Made by a program: the position numbers and the translations under genes
Shown here: piece by piece, positions 1 to 8,040 of the stretch
How positions within the stretch are numbered: the stretch's first letter is position 1
Layout: every line of letters begins with the position of its first letter
Notes under the pieces: model-generated
Seen by the model: the letters and a program-made list of their open reading frames with translations, nothing else
What the model was told of the DNA's origin: nothing
The model's database searches: none
Assembly (NCBI GenBank): GCA_965661115.1
Contig: CBFICO010000004.1
Span: 1 to 64,000, forward strand
DNA: 64,000 bases
Source: UBA6770 sp965661115
GTDB taxonomy: Bacteria > Bacteroidota > Bacteroidia > Flavobacteriales_G > Salibacteraceae
Direction of reading: 5' to 3'

Positions 1-135
1 TTTATCAACGTAACGGAATGGGAAATACTCTAGTAACCCTCTAAAATTGGTAATTCCCGTCTCCTTTTGCAACAGCTCGGCACGCTTAGGACCAACCCCT
101 TTCAAAAACTCTATGGAAGTATCGAGTAAAGACAC
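1..135 (-). CDS. recG: ATP-dependent DNA helicase RecG, N-terminus (partial)
   Basis: The reverse strand reads 45 codons from a GTG at 135-133 to the window edge. The peptide contains FLKGVGPKRAELLQKE and LLEYFPFRYVDK, which are the characteristic start of the RecG wedge region. RecG remodels stalled replication forks and Holliday junctions in the cytoplasm. Only the N-terminal tip is inside the window, so the helicase motifs cannot be checked. No ATG lies close upstream in frame, so GTG is the likely start. Confidence 0.8.
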   Translation of the reverse strand, partial: MSLLDTSIEFLKGVGPKRAELLQKETGITNFRGLLEYFPFRYVDK

Positions 136-226
136 AATTTCTTTTTGCCAAAGTTAGACTTGGAAAAGAACGAATAAAAAAAGAGTGGCTAAAGAAATTA
201 ACTAAGTAAAACGTAATTCATATCCG

Positions 227-331
227 TCACTCCATCACAACCCGATAAGCACTCACTTCTCCTTCCGCATTCAGCTTAAACAGATATACACCTGGTGTTA
301 ATTGGCTAACGTCAATGTTAGCTTTTTCCCT
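227..331 (-). pseudogene. Orphan T9SS type A sorting-domain tail
   Basis: In the frame read on the reverse strand from 331 to the TGA at 229-227 there are about 34 codons that contain NIDVSQLTPGVYLFKLN followed by EGEVSAYRVVME and a stop. This is the last strand-turn-strand of a T9SS type A C-terminal sorting domain (compare NAGIYFLNVMANGE in the 915-residue protein of this window). A TAG at 334-332 closes the frame on the 5' side, and there is no start or body. It overlaps the rsmI 3' end by a few bases. It looks like the remnant of a deleted secreted-protein gene. Confidence 0.6.
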
Positions 332-983
332 CTACAATCAAAACAATCTCTCCTTTTGGTGGATGTTCTTCATAGTGCTTTAGCACTTCGGAACATAATC
401 CTCGCTGGTTTTCTTCGTACACTTTGGTGAGCTCACGCGCCACAGAAACTTGTGGGTCGCTCTCAAAATATTCTATTATTTGAGCAAGGGTTTTTATTAA
501 TCTATGAGGCGATTCGTAGAAGACTATTGTACGCTCTTCTTCGGCTAATTTTTTGAGTTTGGTTTGGCGGCCTTTTTTATGCGGAAGGAATCCTTCAAAA
601 ACAAAACGGTCGCAAGGCAATCCACTATTTACCAGTGCAGGTACAAATGCCGTAGCGCCGGGAAGTGTTTCTACTTTTACTCCTTTTGCCAAACATTCGC
701 GAACCAACAAAAAGCCAGGGTCGGAGATACCGGGAGTGCCAGCATCGCTTACTAAAGCTAAATGTTCTCCAGATTCCAATCGGTCAATTACGCGTTGTAA
801 GGCCTTGTGTTCATTGTGTTGGTGAAAGGCGGCTACTGGTTTAGAAATATTGTAATGCTTGAGCAATTTGGCGGTTTGACGGGTATCCTCTGCTAAAATG
901 CCATCCACCTCAGATAATACGCGCACTCCTCTGTAGGTGATGTCTTCTAAATTGCCAATAGGTGTAGGTACAAGTGTGAGCAT
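318..983 (-). CDS. rsmI: 16S rRNA (cytidine(1402)-2'-O)-methyltransferase
   Basis: This is an SAM-dependent methylase of the tetrapyrrole-methylase fold that 2'-O-methylates C1402 in the decoding site of 16S rRNA. The protein of about 221 residues shows LVPTPIGNLEDIT at the N-terminus, the AEDTRQTAKLL motif near residue 32, LVSDAGTPGISDPG near residue 80 and the LPGATAFVPALVNSGLP segment, all typical of RsmI. The open frame extends to a TTG at 1007, but the family starts at MLxLVPTPIG, so I chose the ATG at 983. The gene is monocistronic, and its last codons overlap a T9SS tail remnant on the same strand. Confidence 0.95.
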   Translation of the reverse strand: MLTLVPTPIGNLEDITYRGVRVLSEVDGILAEDTRQTAKLLKHYNISKPVAAFHQHNEHKALQRVIDRLESGEHLALVSDAGTPGISDPGFLLVRECLAKGVKVETLPGATAFVPALVNSGLPCDRFVFEGFLPHKKGRQTKLKKLAEEERTIVFYESPHRLIKTLAQIIEYFESDPQVSVARELTKVYEENQRGLCSEVLKHYEEHPPKGEIVLIVEGKS

Positions 984-1134
984 AGATTTCTGTTGTTTTG
1001 AAGCCAATGTGATAATTGACTTGGTCTAAATTAGTATTAAAATCAGCGTAACTAAAGGGCAGAATTTACAAAAAGTAATTTTGGATTTGTACTGAGAGGC
1101 AACCGTAAATTCTGGAAGAGGTTTAAAAAATTAT

Positions 1135-1767
1135 CTAACTATACCGCCTCTTAATAATCGTAACAAACTCTTCTGCAACTTCATTGTCTGCTGTCCAGCC
1201 AAATTGGGGTATGTATTTGGCTTGAATGAGGCGCATGGCATCATCAAAAGAACTTAAGTGGTTAAACTCGTTAATTGCACGAACAAATTCTTGTCCGTCA
1301 CCACCAAAAAGTTCGTTAGTGTAATAGAAGCGTTCGTTTAACCCAAAAGCATTTCTTAAATCGCTAATGGCATTATTTGCGAGCATTTCCGCTACTTCAA
1401 TTTGTTCTTGGGGAGCAGCTTTAGCCGTTGATTGAACAACAGGTTGTTCTTGAGGCTTTTCTTCCACCTCAACGGGTTCGAGTTCAGGCTCAATTGTAGG
1501 TGCTGGTGGTTCGTTTATTACCGATTCCAGAGTTCCTAATTCAGGTTTTTGTTCCTCTGCTGGAATAGGTTGCTCTTCTATAGCTTGTTCTTCCTCCACG
1601 TTTTTAATTACCTGAAAAGCAGCAACCGCCTTAAGCAACTCTGTACTTACTCGAATATACGCTTGCAAATCATCAATGCTATTCTGGTCTTGCACACTTG
1701 GCAAGGCCAACAGCTCTTTTTTGAGCAATTCGATTTGAGCTTTTATTTCTTCGATTTTCTGTTGCAT
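1135..1767 (-). CDS. Conserved hypothetical protein, coiled-coil plus C-terminal domain
   Basis: I do not recognise a named family. The 210-residue product has a predicted coiled coil at residues 1-30, a helical stretch to about 60, a Pro/Glu/Val-rich low-complexity linker from about 65 to 120, and a compact C-terminal domain. That domain contains NDLRNAFGLNERFYYTNE-like and FNHLSSFDDAMRLIQ segments that look conserved rather than random. There is no signal peptide, so it is probably cytoplasmic. It lies upstream of and divergent from tdk-alr. The start is an ATG at 1767. Confidence 0.7.
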   Translation of the reverse strand: MQQKIEEIKAQIELLKKELLALPSVQDQNSIDDLQAYIRVSTELLKAVAAFQVIKNVEEEQAIEEQPIPAEEQKPELGTLESVINEPPAPTIEPELEPVEVEEKPQEQPVVQSTAKAAPQEQIEVAEMLANNAISDLRNAFGLNERFYYTNELFGGDGQEFVRAINEFNHLSSFDDAMRLIQAKYIPQFGWTADNEVAEEFVTIIKRRYS

Positions 1768-1849
1768 CGATAACTAACGCTGAGGGTCACAAATTTATTT
1801 TAATTATTAAGATAGTTCCTGCAATATAGCAGCAAAATAAACAGTTGAT

Positions 1850-1857
1850 TAGCTTTG
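1850..1857 (+). promoter_or_regulatory. -7 box of the tdk promoter
   Basis: TAGCTTTG matches the Bacteroidota TAnnTTTG consensus and ends 10 bases before the tdk ATG. No good TTTG -33 element is visible, and the implied leader would be only a few nucleotides long. Confidence 0.35.
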
Positions 1858-1867
1858 CGTAACTACA

Positions 1868-2464
1868 ATGTTTCTAGAGAATAAAATAGAGAAAGAGAAT
1901 AAGGTTGGCTGGATAGAAGTCATCTGCGGATCTATGTTTTCTGGTAAAACTGAAGAACTTATACGCCGAATGAAGCGAGCTCAGTTTGCGAAACAAAAAG
2001 TAGAAATTTTTAAACCTCAAATAGATACGCGTTATTCTGATGAAGAGGTAGTATCGCACGACGAAAACGCAATTCAGAGTACCCCAGTACCAAGTTCCAA
2101 CAACATTTTGCTTTTAGCAGATAATGTTGAAGTGGTTGGGATTGATGAGGCACAATTTTTCGACGATAACTTACCTAATGTTTGTAATCAGCTGGCTAAT
2201 TCGGGTATAAGAGTGATTGTAGCCGGGTTAGATATGGATTTTAAAGGGCAACCTTTTGGACCCATGCCACATCTAATGGCCATTGCGGAGTACGTTACCA
2301 AAGTACACGCAATATGTGTAAAAACTGGAAAGCTGGCCAACTACTCTCACCGATTAACCAATAATGACGGGTTGGTTGAGTTAGGTGCAACAGAGAACTA
2401 TCAGCCGCTTTCTAGAGAAGCCTACTTTGAAGCACTACGAAAAGAAGCCGAAAACGAAAAATAG
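1868..2464 (+). CDS. tdk: Thymidine kinase (type II)
   Basis: It phosphorylates thymidine to dTMP in the salvage pathway. The 198-residue protein has the P-loop [15 protein letters not shown] near residue 23, the [11 protein letters not shown]alker B motif, and the lasso-domain segment [25 protein letters not shown]. The zinc-binding cysteines usual in the lasso (CxxC...CxxC) are mostly gone: the first pair reads CVKT and the second region reads LSREAY. As far as I recall this loss is common in flavobacterial Tdk. The TAG stop is directly followed by the alr ATG, so the two genes are translationally coupled. Confidence 0.95.
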   Translation: MFLENKIEKENKVGWIEVICGSMFSGKTEELIRRMKRAQFAKQKVEIFKPQIDTRYSDEEVVSHDENAIQSTPVPSSNNILLLADNVEVVGIDEAQFFDDNLPNVCNQLANSGIRVIVAGLDMDFKGQPFGPMPHLMAIAEYVTKVHAICVKTGKLANYSHRLTNNDGLVELGATENYQPLSREAYFEALRKEAENEK

Positions 2465-3559
2465 ATGGCCGGTTTTAGAGATTCGGTGGTACAAATAATC
2501 GAGCAAAGCTTGTTCGATAACATGTCTATTTATAAGCAACGATTAAAAAATAATCAAGCCATTATTTTAGTTCTAAAAGCCAATGCGTACGGAGCAGGTT
2601 GTGTTAGAGTTGCGGAAATATTTGAATCTGAAAATGCTGTCGAGTATTATGCTGTTGCCAGTATAGACGAAGGCTTAGAATTGCGAAATGCTGGTATTAA
2701 AAAACCAATCATGATACTTAATATGGATATTGGTTTATTTGATCAAGCTATTGACTATAATCTTGAGCCGGTTTTAATAAACCCGGCATATACCGAAGCT
2801 TTAATCTCTGTTTCAAAAAACACGAACAAACAAATAGACGTTCATATAAACCTGGATACCGGAATGCATCGGGTTGGCTATAAACCTGATGAAATAGAAT
2901 TTTTAGGAGCTCAACTTACTGAAAACCCTAACCTCTGCGTTAAAAGCATATTTAGCCATTACGTAGCATCGGGCAATGAAGCTTTTGATTATTACAGCTT
3001 AAAACAACTGGATGAATTTAACGCTTTGGCTAAGTCATTAACATCCATTGTTAAAACTGATGCCAAATTACATATGGCCAATACAGGTGCAGCCGAACGT
3101 TTTGTGCACGAAAACTTAGACTTACAACGTATTGGCATTGGTATGTACGGAATTGCTGCTACCAACATACATCTTGAAAATGTTTTTTCTTGGAAAACAA
3201 AAGTGGCACACATTCAAAGTATTGAACCTGGCGAAACCGTTAGTTATAACAGAACCTGGACCGCAGAAAGAACAAGCAAAATAGCTACTGTTTTTGTGGG
3301 CTATGCCGATGGCTTAAACCGCAAACTATCTAACGGAAATTGGAGCCTAAAATGGAATGGGAAAGCACTGCCTATAGTTGGTGACATTTGCATGGATTTA
3401 TGCATGGTTGATGCAACAGGTTATGATGTGCAAATAGGCGACGAGCTTACCATCCTTGGCTCAATAAAAGATATTCGCAAAATGTGCGAGGTAATTGATA
3501 CCATTCCGTACGAGATTCTCACCTCCATATCTCCTAGAATAAATAGGGTTTACCTATAA
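2465..3559 (+). CDS. alr: Alanine racemase
   Basis: This PLP enzyme interconverts L- and D-alanine for peptidoglycan. The 364-residue protein carries the PLP lysine in VLKANAYGAG near residue 39, the HINLDTGMHRVG segment, and the catalytic tyrosine region ETVSYNRTW. It also has VGYADGLNR and GDICMDLCMVD near the C-terminus. It is a stand-alone Alr rather than the MurF-Alr fusion found in many Bacteroidota. It begins immediately after the tdk stop codon, which indicates a two-gene operon. Confidence 0.95.
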   Translation: MAGFRDSVVQIIEQSLFDNMSIYKQRLKNNQAIILVLKANAYGAGCVRVAEIFESENAVEYYAVASIDEGLELRNAGIKKPIMILNMDIGLFDQAIDYNLEPVLINPAYTEALISVSKNTNKQIDVHINLDTGMHRVGYKPDEIEFLGAQLTENPNLCVKSIFSHYVASGNEAFDYYSLKQLDEFNALAKSLTSIVKTDAKLHMANTGAAERFVHENLDLQRIGIGMYGIAATNIHLENVFSWKTKVAHIQSIEPGETVSYNRTWTAERTSKIATVFVGYADGLNRKLSNGNWSLKWNGKALPIVGDICMDLCMVDATGYDVQIGDELTILGSIKDIRKMCEVIDTIPYEILTSISPRINRVYL

Positions 3560-3650
3560 TCCAACAATCTGATTTTTAATCACTTAATAATCATTACTAA
3601 AGTTTGGCACAGATTTGGATTATGTGCAGGTGAATTTAAAATTAGTAGTC

Positions 3651-4487
3651 ATGAAAACACTTAAAAAGCCATTGTTAGGATTAGCAGTTTTAGCACTTTT
3701 CGCTTTTGATGAGCGCATAGTGTTAGAAAAAATGCCTACAAAATTTGCGGATCAAAAATTGTCCAAGGTAAAGCCATTTAAAGAAGGTGAAAAAATTTCT
3801 TACCTAGCACACTACGGATGGTTAGATGCTGGTACTGCGGATTTAACTATTAAAAGACAAGACACCACTATTGATGGAAACCCAGTTTTTCATGCTGTTG
3901 GTGAAGGTAAAACTTTGAATGTTTTTGAATGGTTTTACAAAGTGCGAGATGTTTACGAAACGTATTTAGATGAAAATACTCTTGCTCCTAGAAAGTTTAA
4001 GAGAAGAGTTAACGAAGGTGGCTACATCATAAACAGAGACTATCACTTTGAGCCTGAAAAAGGGCATGTAAACACTAAGGCAAAAGGTCAGATAAAAACT
4101 CCTAGTGATGTTCAAGATATGTTGAGTAGCTTCTACTACTTAAGAGCTTTGGACTTTAGCGATGCAAAACCTGGTCAGATATACAGAATAAACGCTTTTA
4201 TGGATTACGAAATGTGGCCTTTTTACGTTAAGTACAAAGGGATTGAAGAGGTTACCGTGAACATGGGAACTTACAGATGTCACAAATTTGTACCAGTTGT
4301 TCAAGAAGGTAGAGTTTTCAAGAGTGAAGAAGACATGAATGTTTGGGTAACTGATGATGCTAACAAAATTCCTATCCTACTTGAGAGTAAGATTTTGGTA
4401 GGAAGCGTGAAACTAGAAATAACTGGATATAGCAACTTAGTTGCACCAATTGCAAAAGTTGAAAAGAAAAAAAGAGGATGGTTCTAA
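3651..4487 (+). CDS. DUF3108 family envelope protein
   Basis: The product is secreted or periplasmic. After the ATG at 3651 comes the signal peptide MKTLKKPLLGLAVLALFAF; an upstream in-frame ATG at 3615 would place 12 unlikely residues before it. The body has the pattern of DUF3108 proteins: FKEGEKISYLAHYGWLDAG, a central DVYETYLDENTLAPRKF segment, QDMLSSFYYLRALDF and VWVTDDANKIPILLESKILVG. The molecular function of the family is not established. It has its own downstream terminator, so it is probably transcribed alone or at the end of the tdk-alr unit. Confidence 0.85.
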   Translation: MKTLKKPLLGLAVLALFAFDERIVLEKMPTKFADQKLSKVKPFKEGEKISYLAHYGWLDAGTADLTIKRQDTTIDGNPVFHAVGEGKTLNVFEWFYKVRDVYETYLDENTLAPRKFKRRVNEGGYIINRDYHFEPEKGHVNTKAKGQIKTPSDVQDMLSSFYYLRALDFSDAKPGQIYRINAFMDYEMWPFYVKYKGIEEVTVNMGTYRCHKFVPVVQEGRVFKSEEDMNVWVTDDANKIPILLESKILVGSVKLEITGYSNLVAPIAKVEKKKRGWF

Positions 4488-4510
4488 CCCTCCGATTTAC
4501 TTCCAGATAA

Positions 4511-4538
4511 AGCGCCTCAATATTGAGGCGCTTTTTTT
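4511..4538 (+). terminator. Rho-independent terminator after the DUF3108 gene
   Basis: A perfect stem formed by GCGCCTCAA and TTGAGGCGC with a minimal AT loop is followed by a run of seven T on the plus strand. Confidence 0.9.
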
Positions 4539-4545
4539 AGATAAC

Positions 4546-4679
4546 GTTGCAGAATATCTCGGAATTACTCGTCATTCCTTGCGTGACAAGGAATCTAGAA
4601 TAGTACTTAGATTCCTGTTTTCACAGGAATGACGCGATTATTTTCTTGACAATATCATTGACCCACAATATTCTACAAC
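4546..4679 (+). repeat. 134-bp palindromic element with terminal inverted repeats, copy 1
   Basis: The ends are GTTGCAGAATAT and ATATTCTACAAC, an inverted repeat with one mismatch. The core holds two stem-loops (ATTCCTTG/CAAGGAAT and ATTCCTG/CAGGAAT) enclosed by GTCATTCCT and AGGAATGAC, so the whole core is also palindromic. The reverse complement of 38384-38517 has exactly the same length and aligns without a gap, with 103 of 134 identical by hand count. No coding frame or clear target-site duplication is seen. It resembles a MITE or REP-type non-autonomous element. Confidence 0.75.
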
Positions 4680-4747
4680 CCTCCTTTTTTTATTCCTCAA
4701 TGTGAAATAAGCCCATTACATTTGTTTGAGTAAAAACTAAACATGTT

Positions 4748-5842
4748 ATGCTACAAACAACACACTGGAAACAAATCTGGAGTTTAATCGCCTTAAATGC
4801 AGCGATAGTTATTTCATGGATTGCCTACCACAATTACCAACCCCAATTGCTTGATCAGTTTAATTACAATGGATACGAGTCTTTCTTGCACAAAGCAAAA
4901 CTGCTTATCCTGCTAATTGTTCCGCCTTTGGCTGGATTTGTGGCTGATCGTTTTTACAAACCTAACGACAAGCGAATTCCGCTAGTTACTTCCGGAGTAA
5001 GTTTTACGGCTTTGGTTTTTATGGTAGTTGCCAGCACCATTGGCGCAAATCCAATTTTCGATTTAAGCCTATACCTTCCGGTTATGTTGGTAATTTGGTT
5101 AATATCTATGAACCTCTTTTATGCACCAGCCCTGGCTATGCTTGAGAAATTTGTTCCTAGAGCTCAGTTTGCGGTTGTAATGGGTTTGTATGTTTTGAGT
5201 ACCGACCTGGTATATGCCCTGGAGCCCGCTATTGTATTGCTGATTGAGGCATTGGGAGCACCCATCACTTTTGTGTTTGGAGGTACTATAGTGTTGGTTA
5301 CCGGAATTTGGTTTGGGCAAAATTTTAAGTCTTGGTCTAAGCTATCTGATGACCATAAAAAGCGATTTGAGCCTGGAGAAGAAGGTGTAAAAGGAATTCA
5401 ACCGTTGAAAATTTGGGGTTTGGCTTTCTTATTTGGTGTGGTGTTCGCTTACCTAATTAACATACTTCCAAATCAAATAGAATTAAAACTTATTAGGGCT
5501 GACATTGGCGATTATACTGGAGAAGTTATTGTAAGCGCCTTCTTGCTTATTACTGCATTCTCTGCTTGGGTACTATCAAAACGCATTGACGAAAACAACA
5601 TAAAAAACACCTTTATCATATCCTTTGTTTTGGCCACTGTGTTTTTTGTAATAAGCGCATATCTAAAAGAAGTTGCAGCGCTATTTCCTCTTCTGTTAGC
5701 AATTCCTGCACTTGCACTTTTATCCGTATGTGCATTTCCAATGGCAATGAACAAAGCAGGATTAAAGCATAAAATGCTAGCGGCTGGATTGTTTATTTCT
5801 GGCGCTGAGTTTCCGGATAGTTTTATGGAAATGTTTTTCTAA
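4748..5842 (+). CDS. MFS-type integral membrane transporter
   Basis: The 364-residue protein is strongly hydrophobic, with about ten to twelve membrane segments spread over its full length. The loop LAGFVADRFYKPNDKRIPL after the second segment resembles the MFS loop between helices 2 and 3. Cytoplasmic charged loops lie near residues 195-215 and 290. The substrate cannot be read from the sequence. A TACATTTG -7 box at 4717-4724 precedes the gene. Its last four bases overlap the convergent DUF6134 gene. It is a little short for a 12-helix MFS carrier, so the family call is probable rather than certain. Confidence 0.7.
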   Translation: MLQTTHWKQIWSLIALNAAIVISWIAYHNYQPQLLDQFNYNGYESFLHKAKLLILLIVPPLAGFVADRFYKPNDKRIPLVTSGVSFTALVFMVVASTIGANPIFDLSLYLPVMLVIWLISMNLFYAPALAMLEKFVPRAQFAVVMGLYVLSTDLVYALEPAIVLLIEALGAPITFVFGGTIVLVTGIWFGQNFKSWSKLSDDHKKRFEPGEEGVKGIQPLKIWGLAFLFGVVFAYLINILPNQIELKLIRADIGDYTGEVIVSAFLLITAFSAWVLSKRIDENNIKNTFIISFVLATVFFVISAYLKEVAALFPLLLAIPALALLSVCAFPMAMNKAGLKHKMLAAGLFISGAEFPDSFMEMFF

Positions 5843-6468
5843 TCTTTTTTTCGCTTTAAACCAAAAGTCATTATTGGGTAATCTACTTCTGTAGAAACTA
5901 CCTGCCCTCTTTTATAATGGTAAGTTGTTTTTCTACCAGAGAGCTTATCTACTATATCGTGACTATTTTTCGCTGACTCTTCAATTTTGTTAAAATGCCC
6001 ATACAATTCGGCATAATTGTAAGCGTACTTAATATCATCTAAAGGCTCATTAAAGAATAACATAGTTGATGTTACAAAAATGGCAGGTACATTAAGCAAC
6101 TCATTGCGTTCGTTGCCATCCTCATCTATTCTGTGCAATTTGTAATTATTTCCAACAAAAACAGTATGATTGAATTCGCGCAACTTTCCATTTACAAAAA
6201 CATCAACATGGCAGAGCACCATAGTGTCTTTATAAAACTTTGATTTGGTTATAAATTGCACCTTGTACTTGCTGAATAAATACGGTACCTCAACGTCGGA
6301 AATTGCATCGTAAATTGTAGAGTCTCCCTTTGTTTCTTTAGTTACCGTGTACTCACCTAAATCAAAAAAAGCAGCACCAATTGAGTAGCGTAAAGTAGTT
6401 TTTTGGGCAACCGCTTCCACAGTAAAAAAACAAACGAGAAATAAGGGTAAAAACTTCAACATCTTCAT
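5839..6468 (-). CDS. DUF6134-like secreted protein
   Basis: The 209-residue product starts with a signal peptide (MKMLKFLPLFLVCFFTVEAVAQ). The mature part is beta-rich: LRYSIGAAFFDLGEYTVTKE, then YKVQFITKSKF and VFVNGKLREFNHTVFVGNNYKLH. Near the end come VTSTMLFFNEP and a final TYHYKRGQVVSTEVDYP segment. This layout is typical of DUF6134/DUF3108-like periplasmic proteins, whose role is unknown. The gene converges on the MFS gene with a 4-base overlap and is divergent from the M23 lipoprotein gene. Confidence 0.7.
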   Translation of the reverse strand: MKMLKFLPLFLVCFFTVEAVAQKTTLRYSIGAAFFDLGEYTVTKETKGDSTIYDAISDVEVPYLFSKYKVQFITKSKFYKDTMVLCHVDVFVNGKLREFNHTVFVGNNYKLHRIDEDGNERNELLNVPAIFVTSTMLFFNEPLDDIKYAYNYAELYGHFNKIEESAKNSHDIVDKLSGRKTTYHYKRGQVVSTEVDYPIMTFGLKRKKD

Positions 6469-6549
6469 AAATCAAAATAAACAGAAATCTGTTTACAATA
6501 AGCTCGCCAGTAAAATTGGTCTACCTATTAAATAGGCACTTTTGGTGAT

Positions 6550-7815
6550 ATGCGAATTGGAATAATTCTATGGCAAGTTTTAATACTGTTTTCTATTGGA
6601 ATAATAGGTTGCGGTGAGAATGACAACACTGCAGATGTTAGTTTGCCTACAGATACAATTGCAGTTCCTAAAGCGAATATGGCATATGGTCTTAATCTAG
6701 ATTCCTTTATTGTAAAAGAAGGGACGATTAAGAAGAACCAAGTTATTTCTGAAATTCTTTTACTTAACCATATCCCCTGGCCAGAGATAGATAGGTTATC
6801 TAAAAAAGCAAAAGATGTGTACGATTTGCGCAAGCTGAGAAGTGGAAAAAACTACACCGTGCTTTGCAAAAAAGACAGCACAGAAAAGGCTCAATATTTT
6901 ATTTACGAGGCCAATGCAATTGATTATGTAGTCTTTGACTTACGAGATACTATGAACGTTGCAATTGCGCAAAAAGAAGTAACTGTAAAACGTAGAGAAG
7001 TTGCTGGAGTTATCAATTCATCCTTGTATCAAACCCTAATTGATATTAATTGTAGCGCAGGCTTAGCCATGGAATTGTCCGAAATTTATGCTTGGAGTAT
7101 TGACTTTTACCGAATTCAAAAGGGAGATAAATTTAAAGTGGTTTTTAACGAAAAATGGGTAGAAGATACCCGCGTTGGGGTTGGTGGTATTGAATGTGCA
7201 TTATTTGTACATCACAACGAAAACTTTTACGCTTTTCCGTTTGAGCAGAATAACGTTACTGACTATTTTGATGAGAACGCAAAGAGTTTGCGTAAAGCAT
7301 TTTTAAAATCACCGTTAAAGTTTGGAAGAATTAGTTCAAGCTTCACTATGCGCAGATATCACCCCGTTCAAAAGCGCTGGAAAGCCCATTTAGGAACCGA
7401 TTACGCGGCACCGAAAGGAACGCCAATTCTAGCGGTTGGCGATGGAAAAGTAATAGAAGCTCGCTATAAAAAATTCAACGGGAATTACGTTAAGATTAAA
7501 CATAACAGCACCTACACTACTCAGTATTTGCACATGTCCAAATTTGCAAAAGGTATTCGGTCTGGTAAGTATGTTCGGCAAGGTGATGTTATTGGCTATG
7601 TAGGTAGCACTGGGTTAGCTACTGGTCCGCATGTATGCTTCCGATTCTGGAAAAACGGAAAGCAAGTAAACCACAGAACTCAAAAGCTCCCTGCTTCTCT
7701 ACCTGTAAAAAAAGAGTTGCTTCCATCTTTCAATAGCATAAAGGACTCTCTTAAAATTCAATTAGATGCAATTCCGTTTGAGGAAGCAAAACCTAAAGAA
7801 ATTGCTATGAAATAA
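6550..7815 (+). CDS. M23 family metallopeptidase lipoprotein
   Basis: This is a predicted lipoprotein endopeptidase acting on peptidoglycan. Residues 1-22 form a lipoprotein signal with the lipobox IIGC. A LysM/OapA-like region (residues 50-150) is followed by an M23 domain from about residue 255. The zinc motif HLGTD is present near residue 281 and the YLHMSKF motif follows. The last motif, normally HxH, reads GPHVCFRFW, so the second His (a zinc ligand in LytM) is a Cys. From memory the HVC form recurs in Bacteroidota M23 enzymes, where Cys could coordinate zinc. The length fits the ~420-residue subgroup. Confidence 0.9.
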   Translation: MRIGIILWQVLILFSIGIIGCGENDNTADVSLPTDTIAVPKANMAYGLNLDSFIVKEGTIKKNQVISEILLLNHIPWPEIDRLSKKAKDVYDLRKLRSGKNYTVLCKKDSTEKAQYFIYEANAIDYVVFDLRDTMNVAIAQKEVTVKRREVAGVINSSLYQTLIDINCSAGLAMELSEIYAWSIDFYRIQKGDKFKVVFNEKWVEDTRVGVGGIECALFVHHNENFYAFPFEQNNVTDYFDENAKSLRKAFLKSPLKFGRISSSFTMRRYHPVQKRWKAHLGTDYAAPKGTPILAVGDGKVIEARYKKFNGNYVKIKHNSTYTTQYLHMSKFAKGIRSGKYVRQGDVIGYVGSTGLATGPHVCFRFWKNGKQVNHRTQKLPASLPVKKELLPSFNSIKDSLKIQLDAIPFEEAKPKEIAMK

Positions 7816-7827
7816 TTTTTTTATCCA

Positions 7828-7859
7828 TTTGGTTTATTTTATAAACTAGTTTATATTTG
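7828..7859 (+). promoter_or_regulatory. Bacteroidota-type promoter for the small membrane-protein cassette
   Basis: TTTG at 7828-7831 (-33 element) and TATATTTG at 7852-7859 (-7 element, perfect TAnnTTTG) are separated by 20 bases. The predicted start lies around 7865, about 10 bases before the ATG of the first gene of the cassette. Confidence 0.65.
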
Positions 7860-7875
7860 ACAAAAATTTAAGATT

Positions 7876-8040
7876 ATGAATACTGGATTTGCAATTGCCG
7901 CTGGGTCAATGATTGGTTTGGGCCTAGGATTTTTGATGAACAACATGTTGCCTTACCTTATGATAGGCACTGGTTGTGGGTTTCTTTTAGCGTTATCTCT
8001 AAACAGAAAAAACCAAAAAGACAACAACGATGAAAACTGA
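7876..8040 (+). CDS. Small two-helix membrane protein
   Basis: This 54-residue reading frame has a hydrophobic, glycine-rich N-terminal helix (FAIAAGSMIGLGLGFLM) and a second one (LPYLMIGTGCGFLLALSL). A short, very polar tail of Lys, Asn, Asp and Glu follows. The family is not recognised. It is supported by a consensus promoter just upstream and by its 11-base overlap with the next membrane-protein gene, which together form a three-gene cassette with a winged-helix regulator. Confidence 0.65.
   Translation: MNTGFAIAAGSMIGLGLGFLMNNMLPYLMIGTGCGFLLALSLNRKNQKDNNDEN

Noticed and set aside
3604..3620. A TTGGCAC...TTTGG string upstream of the DUF3108 gene resembling a sigma-54 promoter
   Set aside because: The distance between the GG and GC positions is one base off and the GC is replaced, so it does not meet the -24/-12 consensus.
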